Shown: positions 23,669 to 31,440, counted from the first letter of the stretch. The stretch is 32,412 nt of DNA from JADJWR01 sp964509545 (GCA_964509545.1 CAZDXQ010000045.1:1-32412); one strand, 5' to 3'. The notes: generated from the sequence alone by a model not told the origin. Made by a program: numbers and translations.

Positions 23669-24853
23669 TCAGCCGGCTGCGATCTTCCCTGCCAGTGCGA
23701 TCAGCGAGCGGTCGCTGCCCGCGGGTCCGAGCAGCGAGATGCCCAGCGGCGCGCCAAGGCGGCCGGACAGCGGCAGCGTGACCTGCGGAAGGCCGGCCAG
23801 TCCGGAGATGCAAAGCATCTTGATCGCCGCGTTGCGATAGTCCTCGAGTTCCGGCTCGCCGGCGGCGAGAAGCGGCGCGATGTCGGGCATCGTCGGCATC
23901 AACATCACGCCGTCGTTGCCGAGCAGTTTCGCTAGATGGCTGCGGTAGGTAGCGCGGAAGCGTGCTGCGTTTTGCACCTGGGCGTCGGTCACCTGCTTCG
24001 ACCAGGCGAAGCGCTCGGCCACGCCGGGGCCCAGCGGCGGCGCGAAGCGCTCGATGAACGGCCCGTCGACCGTCCAGGCCTCGCGCCCCTGCAGGTAGCG
24101 GAAGCTCCAGTACATCGTGTCGAACGAATCGAGCGCCGCGCTGCACGGCTGCGCCTCGCCCGCGGCGGCTTCGACCTTCGCCGCTGCAGGCGCGAGCGCG
24201 GCGGCGACTTCCGGCGCGAGCAGGTTCCATACATCCGTGGGGCGCAGCAGGCGGATTTGCGCCGGCAGCGGCGTGTCATCGCCGCCGAACAGCACGTCGG
24301 CCACGCGGCCGAAGGTTGCCGCATCGCGCGTGAAGTAGCCGCAGGTATCGAAGCTCGGCGCCAGGTCCAGCGCGCCGGCCAGCGAAATTCGGCCGTGGGT
24401 GGGCCGGATGCCGAACAGTCCGCAGTGGCTGGCCGGCGCGCGCACCGAGCCGCCGGTATCGGTTCCCAGCGCGAAATCGCAAAGGCGGTTCGACACGGCG
24501 GCGGCCGAGCCGCTCGACGAACCGCCGGGAATGCGATCGGGGGCGCCGCCGTTGACCGGCGTGCCGAAGTGCGCGTTCTTGCCGTTCATCGAAAAGGCGA
24601 GTTCGTCGGTGTGCGTCTTGCCGACGAAACGCGCGCCCGCGTCGAGGAGTCTCTGCACCGTCGGCGCGGTCGAGGTCTTCACGCCCGACAGCGCCAGAAG
24701 CAGGGGGTTGCCGCCGCCGGTCGGATAGCCGGCAACGTCGAACAGATCCTTGACGGCGAAACTCAGCCCGGAGAGCGGGCCGACCGCCGCGTGCGCAACC
24801 GGTGCCGGCGGGTACGGGACGAAGGCGTGTGCGGGATTGTCCGGAAGACGCAT
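23669..24853 (-). CDS. Amidase-signature-family amidase
   Basis: This 394-residue amidohydrolase has the Ser-cisSer-Lys triad of the amidase signature family: Lys35 (FAVKDLFDV), Ser112 in GGSSSGS and nucleophile Ser136 in GTDTGGSVRAP. It is on the short side of the family but has both the N-terminal lysine segment and the C-terminal SGLAGLPQVTLPL block (about 355-367), so it appears intact. No signal peptide. The ATG at 24851-24853 has AGAGG seven bases upstream; a longer frame to 25042 would overlap the divergent gene. It is divergent from the allantoate-type hydrolase and convergent with the carbamoylase-like gene. Substrate unknown; an allophanate, carbamoyl or simple aliphatic amide is plausible from context. 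Confidence 0.9.
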   Translation of the reverse strand: MRLPDNPAHAFVPYPPAPVAHAAVGPLSGLSFAVKDLFDVAGYPTGGGNPLLLALSGVKTSTAPTVQRLLDAGARFVGKTHTDELAFSMNGKNAHFGTPVNGGAPDRIPGGSSSGSAAAVSNRLCDFALGTDTGGSVRAPASHCGLFGIRPTHGRISLAGALDLAPSFDTCGYFTRDAATFGRVADVLFGGDDTPLPAQIRLLRPTDVWNLLAPEVAAALAPAAAKVEAAAGEAQPCSAALDSFDTMYWSFRYLQGREAWTVDGPFIERFAPPLGPGVAERFAWSKQVTDAQVQNAARFRATYRSHLAKLLGNDGVMLMPTMPDIAPLLAAGEPELEDYRNAAIKMLCISGLAGLPQVTLPLSGRLGAPLGISLLGPAGSDRSLIALAGKIAAG

Positions 24854-25013
24854 CGCTGGGCCTCTGCTTGAAGGAGCGCGTTGCCGCGTGGCGGCGGGCC
24901 GACAGGATAGCCGCGCCACCGCCGCAATCGCCGCCGGCCGGCAATAATCGGCCGTGGTCGGAGGCCGCGACCGCGTCCCGCGCAAGACCTTTTGCCTGTC
25001 ACCGGAGCGATCG

Positions 25014-26270
25014 ATGGATGCGCCGTTCGGAACCGAGATCATCCTGCGCGCGGAGCAGCTTGCCGGCCACTCCGACGATCCGAACGCGCTGACCGTGGCT
25101 TACCTGACCCGCGCGCACCAGACCGCCGGTGCCGAGATCGCCGCCTGGATGATCGCCGCCGGCATGCAGGTGCGCATCGACGCGGTGGGCAACGTCATCG
25201 GCCGCTACGCCGCGGCCGATGAAAACGCGCCGGTCCTGATGACCGGCTCGCATTTCGATACCGTTCGCCACGGCGGCAGGTTCGACGGCCGGCTCGGCAT
25301 CCTGACACCGATTACGGTCGTCGGGCATCTGCACCGAAGCGGCGAGCGGCTGCCGTTCCACCTCGACGTCGTCGCCTTCGCCGAGGAGGAGGGGCTGCGC
25401 TTCGGCTCCAGCTTCCTCGCCTCCAGCGCGCTGGTCGGCCAGTTCGATTTCGCCCGCCTCGACCAGGCGGACGCCGACGGCATCAGCATGCGCGAAGCGA
25501 TTTGCGCGGCCGGCCTGCCGGGCACCGAGGAGGCGATCGCCGGCTGTGCCGTCGACGCGCGGCGGCTGCTCGGATACATCGAAGTGCACATCGAGCAGGG
25601 GCCGGTGCTGCTCGACCGCGGGCTGCCGCTGGGCGTGGTGACGTCGATCGCCGGCAACGTGCGCCAGCGGGCGACCGTCACCGGGCTGGCCAGCCACGCC
25701 GGAACGACGCCGATGACGATGCGCCGCGACGCGCTGGCGGCGGCGGCGGAAATGATCCTCGCCGTCGAGCGCCGCTGTGCCGAGCCGCGCGACGCGGCCC
25801 GCGCGCTGGTCGGCACCGTCGGCATGGCGAGCGTGCCGCAGGGCGCGGCCAACGTGGTGCCCGGCCGCTGCGAGTTCTCGCTCGACATCCGCGCCGCCGA
25901 CGACGCCACCCGCGACGCGGCGATCGCCGATATCGATGCCGAACTGGCGCGCATCGCGCAGCGGCGAGGCGTGCACCTGGCGCTGTCGCAGACCATGCGT
26001 GTTGCCTGCGCCGCCTGTTCGCCGAAACTGATGGACCGGCTTGCCGAATGCATCGACGCCGCCGGCCAACCGGTGCTGCGGCTGGCCAGCGGCGCCGGCC
26101 ACGACGCGATGGTCATGGCGCGCATCACCGAGGTGTGCATGCTGTTCGTCCGCTGCGGCAATGGCGGCATCAGCCACAACCCGCTGGAGACGATGACGGT
26201 CGACGATGCCGACATTGCCGCGCGAGTGCTGCTCGAATTCCTGCGGCGGACGGCCGCGGAGCTCGACTGA
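25014..26270 (+). CDS. M20-family allantoate amidohydrolase-like enzyme
   Basis: The 418-residue protein is a second M20 amidohydrolase, closer to AllC/allantoate amidohydrolase than the first in its GSHFDTVRHGGRFDGRLGIL, FAEEEGLRFGSSFL and YIEVHIEQGPVL motifs. Likely metal ligands are His80, Asp91, Glu125 and the histidine of HIEQG (about 193). The lid has TGLASHAGTTPMTMRRDA, and the C-terminal SGAGHDAMVMA and GGISHNPLE are present. Allantoate amidohydrolases release ammonia and carbon dioxide from allantoate in purine breakdown; N-carbamoyl-amino acid hydrolases share the same motifs, so the substrate is not certain. The ATG at 25014 has GGAG six bases upstream. Confidence 0.9.
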   Translation: MDAPFGTEIILRAEQLAGHSDDPNALTVAYLTRAHQTAGAEIAAWMIAAGMQVRIDAVGNVIGRYAAADENAPVLMTGSHFDTVRHGGRFDGRLGILTPITVVGHLHRSGERLPFHLDVVAFAEEEGLRFGSSFLASSALVGQFDFARLDQADADGISMREAICAAGLPGTEEAIAGCAVDARRLLGYIEVHIEQGPVLLDRGLPLGVVTSIAGNVRQRATVTGLASHAGTTPMTMRRDALAAAAEMILAVERRCAEPRDAARALVGTVGMASVPQGAANVVPGRCEFSLDIRAADDATRDAAIADIDAELARIAQRRGVHLALSQTMRVACAACSPKLMDRLAECIDAAGQPVLRLASGAGHDAMVMARITEVCMLFVRCGNGGISHNPLETMTVDDADIAARVLLEFLRRTAAELD

Positions 26271-26320
26271 CAGGTCCGCGTGACGGCCGAATCGGCGCCG
26301 GCGGGCAAGCTGCCTCCGTC

Positions 26321-26398
26321 GTCCCGTCGCAGGCCGGGACCAAACTCGCGGCGAGTTGAACTTGGGCCCCGGCCTGCGCCGGGGCGAGGACGACACGC
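26321..26398. repeat. Inverted pair of 8-4-8 hairpin repeats
   Basis: GTCCCGTCGCAGGCCGGGAC (26321-26340) and GCCCCGGCCTGCGCCGGGGC (26366-26385) lie in opposite orientation, flanked by GTCGTC on the left and GACGAC on the right, with a CTCGC-GGCGAG palindrome at the centre. The whole can fold into one long cruciform. It lies between the allantoate-type hydrolase and the DUF2889 gene. Confidence 0.65.
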
Positions 26399-26495
26399 AG
26401 CACGCGGCGAGGAACGAGCCGCCCCGGTGCTAACATCGGCGCGCCGGGTCGAGCGAAGCGAACATCGCCGTGCCCGGCTTTCTTTCGTCTCGGCC

Positions 26496-27092
26496 ATGCC
26501 CGAAGTTCCCTCGCGCCGCTTCGTCCATACGCGCTCGATCTGCGTGAAGGCCTACGCCCGCGACGACGGGCTGTGGGATCTCGACGCCGAACTCACCGAC
26601 GTCAAGGAAAAGGACTTTGCGCTGGCCACCGGCATGCGCCGGGCCGGCGATCCGGTACACGCGATGCGGCTGCGGCTGACCATCGACACGGAACTGAACA
26701 TCGTCGATGCATCCGCGCGATCCGACTGGGTGCCGTATCCGGGGCAGTGCGATTCGTTCGGCGACGCCTATCGCCGGCTGATCGGCCTGAACCTGCTGCG
26801 CGGATTCCGCCGCGCCGTGCACGAGCTGCTCGGCGGCACCCAGGGCTGCACGCATCTGACCGAGCTGGCCGCGGTGCTGCCCACGGCCGCGATCCAGGCG
26901 TTTGCCGGCGAGGTCTACCGGCCGCGCGATCAGGCGCACGAGCCGGAGGCCGCCGATCATCAGGCGGCGGACAGGCGGCCGTTCCAGCTCGGTCGCTGCC
27001 GCGCGCTGCGCCTCGACGGGCCGGCGGTGGCGCAGTTCTATCCGCGCTGGTACACAGGGAAGAGCCAAAACACCGAGGAACTGGCGAAATGA
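26496..27092 (+). CDS. DUF2889-family protein
   Basis: This 198-residue protein of unknown function matches the DUF2889 family by its opening RRFVHTRSICVKAYARDDGLWDLDAELTD in parts, the MRLRLTIDTELNIVDASA strand pair and the GCTHLTELAAVLPTAAIQAFAG segment. It is usually found directly before sucC in betaproteobacteria. The ATG at 26496 was chosen because the open frame upstream runs through the hairpin repeats. Its TGA overlaps the sucC ATG (ATGA), which points to coupling with succinyl-CoA synthetase, though no mechanistic link is known. Confidence 0.9.
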   Translation: MPEVPSRRFVHTRSICVKAYARDDGLWDLDAELTDVKEKDFALATGMRRAGDPVHAMRLRLTIDTELNIVDASARSDWVPYPGQCDSFGDAYRRLIGLNLLRGFRRAVHELLGGTQGCTHLTELAAVLPTAAIQAFAGEVYRPRDQAHEPEAADHQAADRRPFQLGRCRALRLDGPAVAQFYPRWYTGKSQNTEELAK

Positions 27093-28252
27093 AGATCCAC
27101 GAATACCAGGGCAAGGAGATCCTCAAGCGCTACGGCGTGGCCGTGCCGCGCGGCGTGGCCTGCTTCAGCGTCGACGAGGCAGTGAAGGCCGCCGACGCGC
27201 TCGGCGGGCCAGTGTGGGTGGTCAAGGCGCAGATCCACGCCGGCGGCCGCGGCAAGGGCGGTGGTGTCAAGCTCGCCCGCTCGAAGGACGAGGTCCGCGC
27301 GCACGCGTCGAGCATCCTCGGCATGCAACTGGTCACGCACCAGACCGGCCCGCAGGGGCAGAAGGTGCGGCGGCTTCTGGTCGAGGAGGGCGCCGACATC
27401 AGGAAGGAGCTTTACGTCGGCATGGTGGTCGACCGCGCCACCCAGCGCGTGTGTCTGATGGCGTCGAGCGAGGGCGGCATGGACATCGAGGAAGTCGCCG
27501 CCCACACGCCGGAGAAGATCCACAAGGTCTTCGTCGACCCGGCGCGCGGGCTGACCGACGCCGAGGCCGACGACGTCGCGGTGAAGATCGGCGTGCCCGC
27601 GGCGTCGGTGCCGCAGGCGCGCGCCGTGCTGCAGGGGCTGTACAAGGCCTTCTGGGAGACCGATGCGTCGCTGGCCGAGATCAACCCGCTGATCCTGACC
27701 GGCGACGGCCGGGTGGTGGCGCTCGACGCGAAGATGAACTTCGATTCGAACGCGCTGTTTCGCCATCCCGACATCATGGAACTGCGCGACCTCGACGAGG
27801 AAGACCCGGCCGAGGTCGAGGCGTCGCAGTTCGACCTGTCCTACATCCAGCTCGACGGCAACATCGGCTGCCTGGTCAATGGCGCGGGACTTGCGATGGC
27901 GACGATGGACACGATCAAGCTGTTCGGCGGCGAGCCGGCCAACTTCCTCGACGTCGGCGGCGGTGCCACCACGGAAAAGGTGACCGAGGCGTTCAAGCTG
28001 ATGCTGCGCAGCCCGAAATTGCGCGCGATCCTGGTCAACATCTTCGGCGGCATCATGCGCTGCGACGTAATCGCCGAAGGGGTGGTGGCTGCGTCGAAGG
28101 CGGTGAGCCTGAAGGTGCCGCTGGTGGTGCGGATGAAGGGAACCAACGAAGCGCTCGGCAAGAAGATCCTTGCCGACTCGGGCCTGCCGATCATCTCCGC
28201 CGACACGATGGCCGAGGCGGCGGAAAAGGTCGTGGCGGCGGCGAAGGGGTAG
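27089..28252 (+). CDS. sucC: Succinyl-CoA synthetase beta subunit (ADP-forming)
   Basis: SucC binds ADP and succinate and works with SucD to convert succinyl-CoA to succinate with ATP formation in the TCA cycle. The 387 residues are the usual length. The ATP-grasp start MKIHEYQGKEILKRYGV, the GGRGKGGGVK nucleotide loop, AEINPLILTGDG, NGAGLAMATMD and LVNIFGGIMRCDVIA are all present. The ATG overlaps the DUF2889 stop. In most genomes sucD follows within a few bases; here 463 bp, including a GIY-YIG gene and three hairpin repeats, intervene. Confidence 0.97.
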   Translation: MKIHEYQGKEILKRYGVAVPRGVACFSVDEAVKAADALGGPVWVVKAQIHAGGRGKGGGVKLARSKDEVRAHASSILGMQLVTHQTGPQGQKVRRLLVEEGADIRKELYVGMVVDRATQRVCLMASSEGGMDIEEVAAHTPEKIHKVFVDPARGLTDAEADDVAVKIGVPAASVPQARAVLQGLYKAFWETDASLAEINPLILTGDGRVVALDAKMNFDSNALFRHPDIMELRDLDEEDPAEVEASQFDLSYIQLDGNIGCLVNGAGLAMATMDTIKLFGGEPANFLDVGGGATTEKVTEAFKLMLRSPKLRAILVNIFGGIMRCDVIAEGVVAASKAVSLKVPLVVRMKGTNEALGKKILADSGLPIISADTMAEAAEKVVAAAKG

Positions 28253-28280
28253 GGCGGCGAGCGGGCGCACCGTGGGCTCC

Positions 28281-28309
28281 GTGTCATTCCCGCGCAAGCG
28301 GGAATCCAC
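28281..28309 (+). repeat. dRS3-like inverted repeat, left copy
   Basis: The core ATTCCCGCGCAAGCGGGAAT (28286-28305) fits the ATTCCC-N8-GGGAAT form of the neisserial dRS3 element exactly. The 29-bp unit matches the reverse complement of 28609-28637 at all but one position. Its right arm ends three bases before the GIY-YIG start codon and places GGGAA at 28300-28304 where a ribosome site would be. Confidence 0.85.
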
Positions 28310-28311
28310 CG

Positions 28312-28608
28312 ATGCTGAGCCGAAGCTACTTCGTTTACTTGCTGGCAAGTCGTCGCAACGGAACCTTGTACGTTGGCGTAACGAGCGATCTGACCAAGCG
28401 GGTCTGGGAACACAAGCACGGCCTGGCTGAGGGATTCACGAAGAAGTATGGCGTCAAGTCGCTCGTGTGGTTTGAGCAAACCGACAGCATCGAATCGGCC
28501 ATCGTCCGGGAGAAGCAGATCAAGAAGTGGCGCCGCGAGTGGAAGGTCGAACTGATCGAAAAGAACAACCCACAGTGGAAGGACCTGTTCGAAGAGATTG
28601 CAGGTTGA
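28312..28608 (+). CDS. GIY-YIG nuclease-domain protein (YhbQ/UvrC-N-like)
   Basis: The 98-residue protein is a single GIY-YIG domain. The motif pair is VYLL (Tyr9 region) and YVG (Tyr20-Gly22), with conserved Arg30 and His34 (TKRVWEHK), the metal-binding Glu68 (VREKQIKKW) and Asn85/Asn86 (EKNNPQW), so the active site looks intact. Stand-alone proteins of this kind are common in bacteria, often annotated as YhbQ-like or excinuclease-like, and most are unstudied. There is no other domain for DNA targeting. The ATG at 28312 has no normal ribosome site; the GGGAA arm of the upstream hairpin is the only candidate. The gene is lower in GC than its neighbours, which with the flanking repeats hints at transfer. 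Confidence 0.93.
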   Translation: MLSRSYFVYLLASRRNGTLYVGVTSDLTKRVWEHKHGLAEGFTKKYGVKSLVWFEQTDSIESAIVREKQIKKWRREWKVELIEKNNPQWKDLFEEIAG

Positions 28609-28637
28609 GTGGATTCCCGCGTGCGCGGGAATGACAC
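28609..28637 (-). repeat. dRS3-like inverted repeat, right copy
   Basis: The core ATTCCCGCGTGCGCGGGAAT (28613-28632) again has the ATTCCC-N8-GGGAAT form. The unit is the reverse complement of 28281-28309 with one mismatch and begins at the base after the GIY-YIG stop codon. Confidence 0.85.
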
Positions 28638-28644
28638 ACCTATC

Positions 28645-28673
28645 GTGAGTCGCCGCCCGCGCGGGAACGACAC
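28645..28673 (-). repeat. Degenerate third dRS3-like copy
   Basis: The 29 bases read on the - strand start GTGTCGTTCCCGCGC and end GACTCAC, aligning without gaps to the other two copies at both ends but with a decayed second arm. It is in the same orientation as the right copy and ends 42 bp before sucD. Confidence 0.6.
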
Positions 28674-28715
28674 TACGGCCGAACGAAAGCCAGCCGAAAG
28701 CGGAAGAGGAATCGA

Positions 28716-29597
28716 ATGAGCATCCTGGTCAACAAGAACACCCGCGTGGTCACGCAGGGCATCACCGGCAAGACGGGGCAGTTCCACACCCGCGCCTGTC
28801 GCGAGTACGCCAACGGCAAGGACTGCTTCGTCGCCGGCGTGAACCCGAAGAAGGCGGGCGAGGACTTCGAGGGTGTGCCGATCTTCGCCTCGGTGCGCGA
28901 GGCCAAGGAGAAGACCGGCGTCAATGCTTCCGTCGTCTACGTGCCGCCGGCCGGCGCCGCCACGGCGATCTGGGAGGCGGTCGAAGCCGACCTGGATCTC
29001 GTGATCTGCATCACCGAGGGCATCCCCGTGCGCGACATGGTCGAAGTGCGCGACCGGATGCGCAAGGAGCATCGCCGCACGGTGCTGCTCGGACCGAACT
29101 GCCCCGGCGTGATCACCCCGGACGAAATCAAGATCGGCATCATGCCCGGCCATATCCACCGCAAGGGCCGCATCGGCGTGGTGTCGCGCTCGGGCACGCT
29201 GACCTACGAGGCGGTCGGGCAGCTGACCGAACTGGGCCTCGGCCAGTCCACCGCGGTGGGCATCGGCGGCGATCCGGTCAACGGGCTGAAGCACGTCGAC
29301 GTGCTGAAGCTCTTCAACGACGACCCGGAGACCGACGCCGTCGTGATGATCGGCGAGATCGGCGGTTCCGACGAGGAAACCGCGGCCGAATGGGCCAAGC
29401 GGCACATGAAGAAACCGATAGTCGGCTTCATTGCCGGCGTCACCGCGCCGCCCGGAAAGCGCATGGGCCACGCCGGCGCGATCATCTCTGGCGGCAAGGG
29501 CACGGCGCAGGAGAAACTCGCCGTGATGGAAGCGTGCGGCATCAAGACGACCAAGAACCCGTCCGAGATCGGCAGGCTGCTGAAGTCGGTGCTGTAG
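28716..29597 (+). CDS. sucD: Succinyl-CoA synthetase alpha subunit (ADP-forming)
   Basis: SucD binds CoA and carries the phosphohistidine intermediate. The 293-residue protein has the CoA-binding QGITGKTGQFHT, the GPNCPGVITPDE loop, SRSGTLTYEAV and the catalytic His252 in GHAGAI (His246 in E. coli). The ATG at 28716 has its own strong AGAGGA site, so translation need not depend on sucC. Transcription from the sucC side must pass the GIY-YIG gene and three hairpins. Confidence 0.97.
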   Translation: MSILVNKNTRVVTQGITGKTGQFHTRACREYANGKDCFVAGVNPKKAGEDFEGVPIFASVREAKEKTGVNASVVYVPPAGAATAIWEAVEADLDLVICITEGIPVRDMVEVRDRMRKEHRRTVLLGPNCPGVITPDEIKIGIMPGHIHRKGRIGVVSRSGTLTYEAVGQLTELGLGQSTAVGIGGDPVNGLKHVDVLKLFNDDPETDAVVMIGEIGGSDEETAAEWAKRHMKKPIVGFIAGVTAPPGKRMGHAGAIISGGKGTAQEKLAVMEACGIKTTKNPSEIGRLLKSVL

Positions 29598-29624
29598 GGC
29601 CCCTCGGTGGTCCAGCTTGCGGTT

Positions 29625-29717
29625 CGCCCCGGCCCCGGCTTTCTGCCTGCCGGGGCGGGCTGCGGGCGGGGCCGAAGTTGCGAGCCGCCAACATTGGATC
29701 CCGGCCTTCGCCGGGAT
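29625..29717. repeat. GC-rich hairpins, including an 8-4-8 repeat, after sucD
   Basis: CGCCCCGGC (29625-29633) pairs with GCCGGGGCG (29649-29657). Further on, ATCCCGGC-CTTC-GCCGGGAT (29698-29717) is a perfect 8-4-8 hairpin of the same family as those at 23455 and 26366. No T-run follows either, so they are better seen as repeat elements than as standard terminators. They occupy the 161 bp between sucD and the TerC-type gene. Confidence 0.6.
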
Positions 29718-29758
29718 GACTCCAGACCGAGCACGGGATCGCGGCCGGGACGGGCTGA

Positions 29759-30484
29759 ATGACCGTCATCCTCGCCTGGTTCGCCACGCTCGACTGGCAC
29801 GCGATCCTGCAGATCATCCTGATCGACATCCTGCTCGGCGGCGACAACGCGGTGATCATCGCGCTGGCCTGCCGCAAGCTGCCGCCACGGCAGCGGCGGC
29901 TGGGCGTGATCTGGGGCGCCGCGGGCGCGATCGCCTTGCGGGTGATCCTGATCACGGTTGCCGTGGCATTGCTGCAGGTGCCGCTGCTCAAGCTGGTCGG
30001 CGGCGTGCTGCTGCTGTGGATCGGCGTGAAGCTGCTGGCGCCGGCCGACGACGGCCATCACCACGCGAACCTGCATGCCAGCGACAAGCTGCTGGCGGCG
30101 ATCAAGACGATCATCGTCGCCGACTTCGTGATGTCGCTCGACAACGTCGTCGCCATCGCCGGGGTGGCCGAGCACGCCGACCCCGGCCATCGCACCGGGC
30201 TGATCGTCTTCGGCCTGCTGGTGAGCGTGCCCTTCATCGTCTTCGGCGCCCAGATCATCCTGCGCCTGCTAGACCGCTTTCCGGTCATCGTCACCGCCGG
30301 CGCGGCGCTGCTCGGGTGGATCGCCGGCGGCCTGATCGCCGGCGATCCGATGCTGGAGGCCGCGCTGCCGTCGAAAGCGACCGCGCACTACGTCGCCAGC
30401 GTCGCCGGCGCCATGCTGGTCGTCGCGGTGGGCCGATGGCTGGCACATCGGCGGGGCGCCACCGGCTCCCCTGCGCGACCGTGA
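29759..30484 (+). CDS. TerC/YjbE-family integral membrane protein
   Basis: The 241-residue protein has about seven hydrophobic segments and the two acidic motifs of the TerC family, DILLGGDNAVIIALA (residues 21-35) and VMSLDNVVAIAG in the second half, arranged as an internal repeat. A His-rich loop (DDGHHHANLH) joins the halves. Some TerC proteins export manganese; others are tied to tellurite resistance or act at secretion sites, so the substrate is open. A TerC-type gene after sucD is common in betaproteobacteria. The ATG is at 29759; no Mn-sensing yybP-ykoY-like leader is visible. Confidence 0.92.
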   Translation: MTVILAWFATLDWHAILQIILIDILLGGDNAVIIALACRKLPPRQRRLGVIWGAAGAIALRVILITVAVALLQVPLLKLVGGVLLLWIGVKLLAPADDGHHHANLHASDKLLAAIKTIIVADFVMSLDNVVAIAGVAEHADPGHRTGLIVFGLLVSVPFIVFGAQIILRLLDRFPVIVTAGAALLGWIAGGLIAGDPMLEAALPSKATAHYVASVAGAMLVVAVGRWLAHRRGATGSPARP

Positions 30485-30532
30485 AATCGCGGCCGGGCAC
30501 GCTAAGCTCTGGCATCTGCCATGGCGCCGCCG

Positions 30533-31357
30533 ATGAACTTCGCCCTTGAGTACGCACTGGTCTCGCACCCGGGCCAGGTGCGGCCGCTGAACGAGGACGC
30601 GATCGGCGCCCGGCCGGATATCGGCCTGTTCGTGCTCGGCGACGGGCTCGGCGGCTACAACGCCGGCGAGATCGCCTCGACGATGGCGGTCAGTTCGCTG
30701 CTGTCGAAGCTGGCCGGCGATTACGAGTATGCGCAGGCCGGTGGCGTGCCGTTCGATCCTCGGCGGGCGCTCGCCGAGCGGATGATCGAGATGAACGGCG
30801 TGATCACCCGCGCCGCCGCCAACAGCGCCGCCTTCGAAGGCATGGCCACCACCATCGTCATCGCCTGGATCATTGGCGACAGGCTTTGGGTGGCGCATGC
30901 CGGCGACTCGCGCCTTTACCGCTTCCGCGAGGGTGTGCTCGAAGGGCTGACGCGCGACCACTCGTTCTCGCAGGAACTGCTCGACGCCGGCATGGTGACC
31001 GAGGAAGAGGCGCGCCTGCTGCCGGCCAAGAACCTGGTCACGCGGGCGCTCGGCGCCGGCGGCGACGTCGACCCCGAGGTCAATGAGTACCCGCTGCGCG
31101 TCGGCGACGTGCTGATGATGTGCTCCGACGGCCTGACCGAGATGATCGACGATGCGGAGATCGCCGGCGCGATCTTCGCCTCCGTGCCCGACGTGCAGCG
31201 CGCGGCGCAACGGCTGGTGGATCTCGCCAATGCCGCCGGCGGGCGCGACAACGTCTCCGTGATCGTCGTGCGCCTGGCGAGCCGCAAGGGGCTGGAGCCG
31301 CGCCGTGCGCCGGTGCGGGTCGAGCCGGTCGATACCTTGCCACCGGCCACGCCGTAA
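30533..31357 (+). CDS. PP2C-family serine/threonine phosphatase (Stp1/PrpC-like)
   Basis: The protein removes phosphate from Ser/Thr with two metal ions. It carries the PP2C motifs in order: RPLNEDAIG, LGDGLGGYNAGEIAS, MATTIVIAWI, AHAGDSRLYRF, RDHSF, MCSDGLTEM and GGRDNVSVIVV. From ATG 30533 it has 274 residues; ATG 30521, four codons earlier, is an alternative, and neither has a clear ribosome site. No signal peptide or membrane segment is seen. It is followed 83 bp later by an FHA-domain gene, the usual partner of Ser/Thr phosphorylation; the matching kinase is not in the window. Confidence 0.94.
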   Translation: MNFALEYALVSHPGQVRPLNEDAIGARPDIGLFVLGDGLGGYNAGEIASTMAVSSLLSKLAGDYEYAQAGGVPFDPRRALAERMIEMNGVITRAAANSAAFEGMATTIVIAWIIGDRLWVAHAGDSRLYRFREGVLEGLTRDHSFSQELLDAGMVTEEEARLLPAKNLVTRALGAGGDVDPEVNEYPLRVGDVLMMCSDGLTEMIDDAEIAGAIFASVPDVQRAAQRLVDLANAAGGRDNVSVIVVRLASRKGLEPRRAPVRVEPVDTLPPATP

Positions 31358-31440
31358 GGCTGACTGGCCAATGCCTATCGCCGCTGGCAGAATCGAGCGG
31401 TTAGTACAAGCGGAAGTTTCCCGAAGCAGCCCCGACCACC

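Larger units (their letters stand above)
28281..28637 (+). mobile_element. Inverted-repeat-flanked GIY-YIG cassette between sucC and sucD
   Basis: A 98-codon GIY-YIG nuclease gene is bounded on both sides by 29-bp inverted repeats that differ at one base. The unit lies in a place where sucC and sucD are normally adjacent. A third, degenerate repeat follows at 28645-28673. The tight fit of repeats around a single nuclease gene suggests a small mobile or homing-like unit; movement itself is inference, and no target duplication outside the repeats is obvious. Confidence 0.55.

Noticed and set aside
26902..28608. A 568-codon frame joining an antigenic-looking Arg-rich stretch to the GIY-YIG domain
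   Set aside because: The upstream part is a shadow of sucC; only the last 98 codons from ATG 28312 have homology.
29598..29758. Intrinsic terminator after sucD
   Set aside because: The hairpins are strong, but no T-run follows any of them and they match the dispersed repeat family.
29598..29758. Manganese riboswitch (yybP-ykoY) before the TerC-type gene
   Set aside because: The leader is repeat DNA and none of the conserved riboswitch sequence elements could be picked out.
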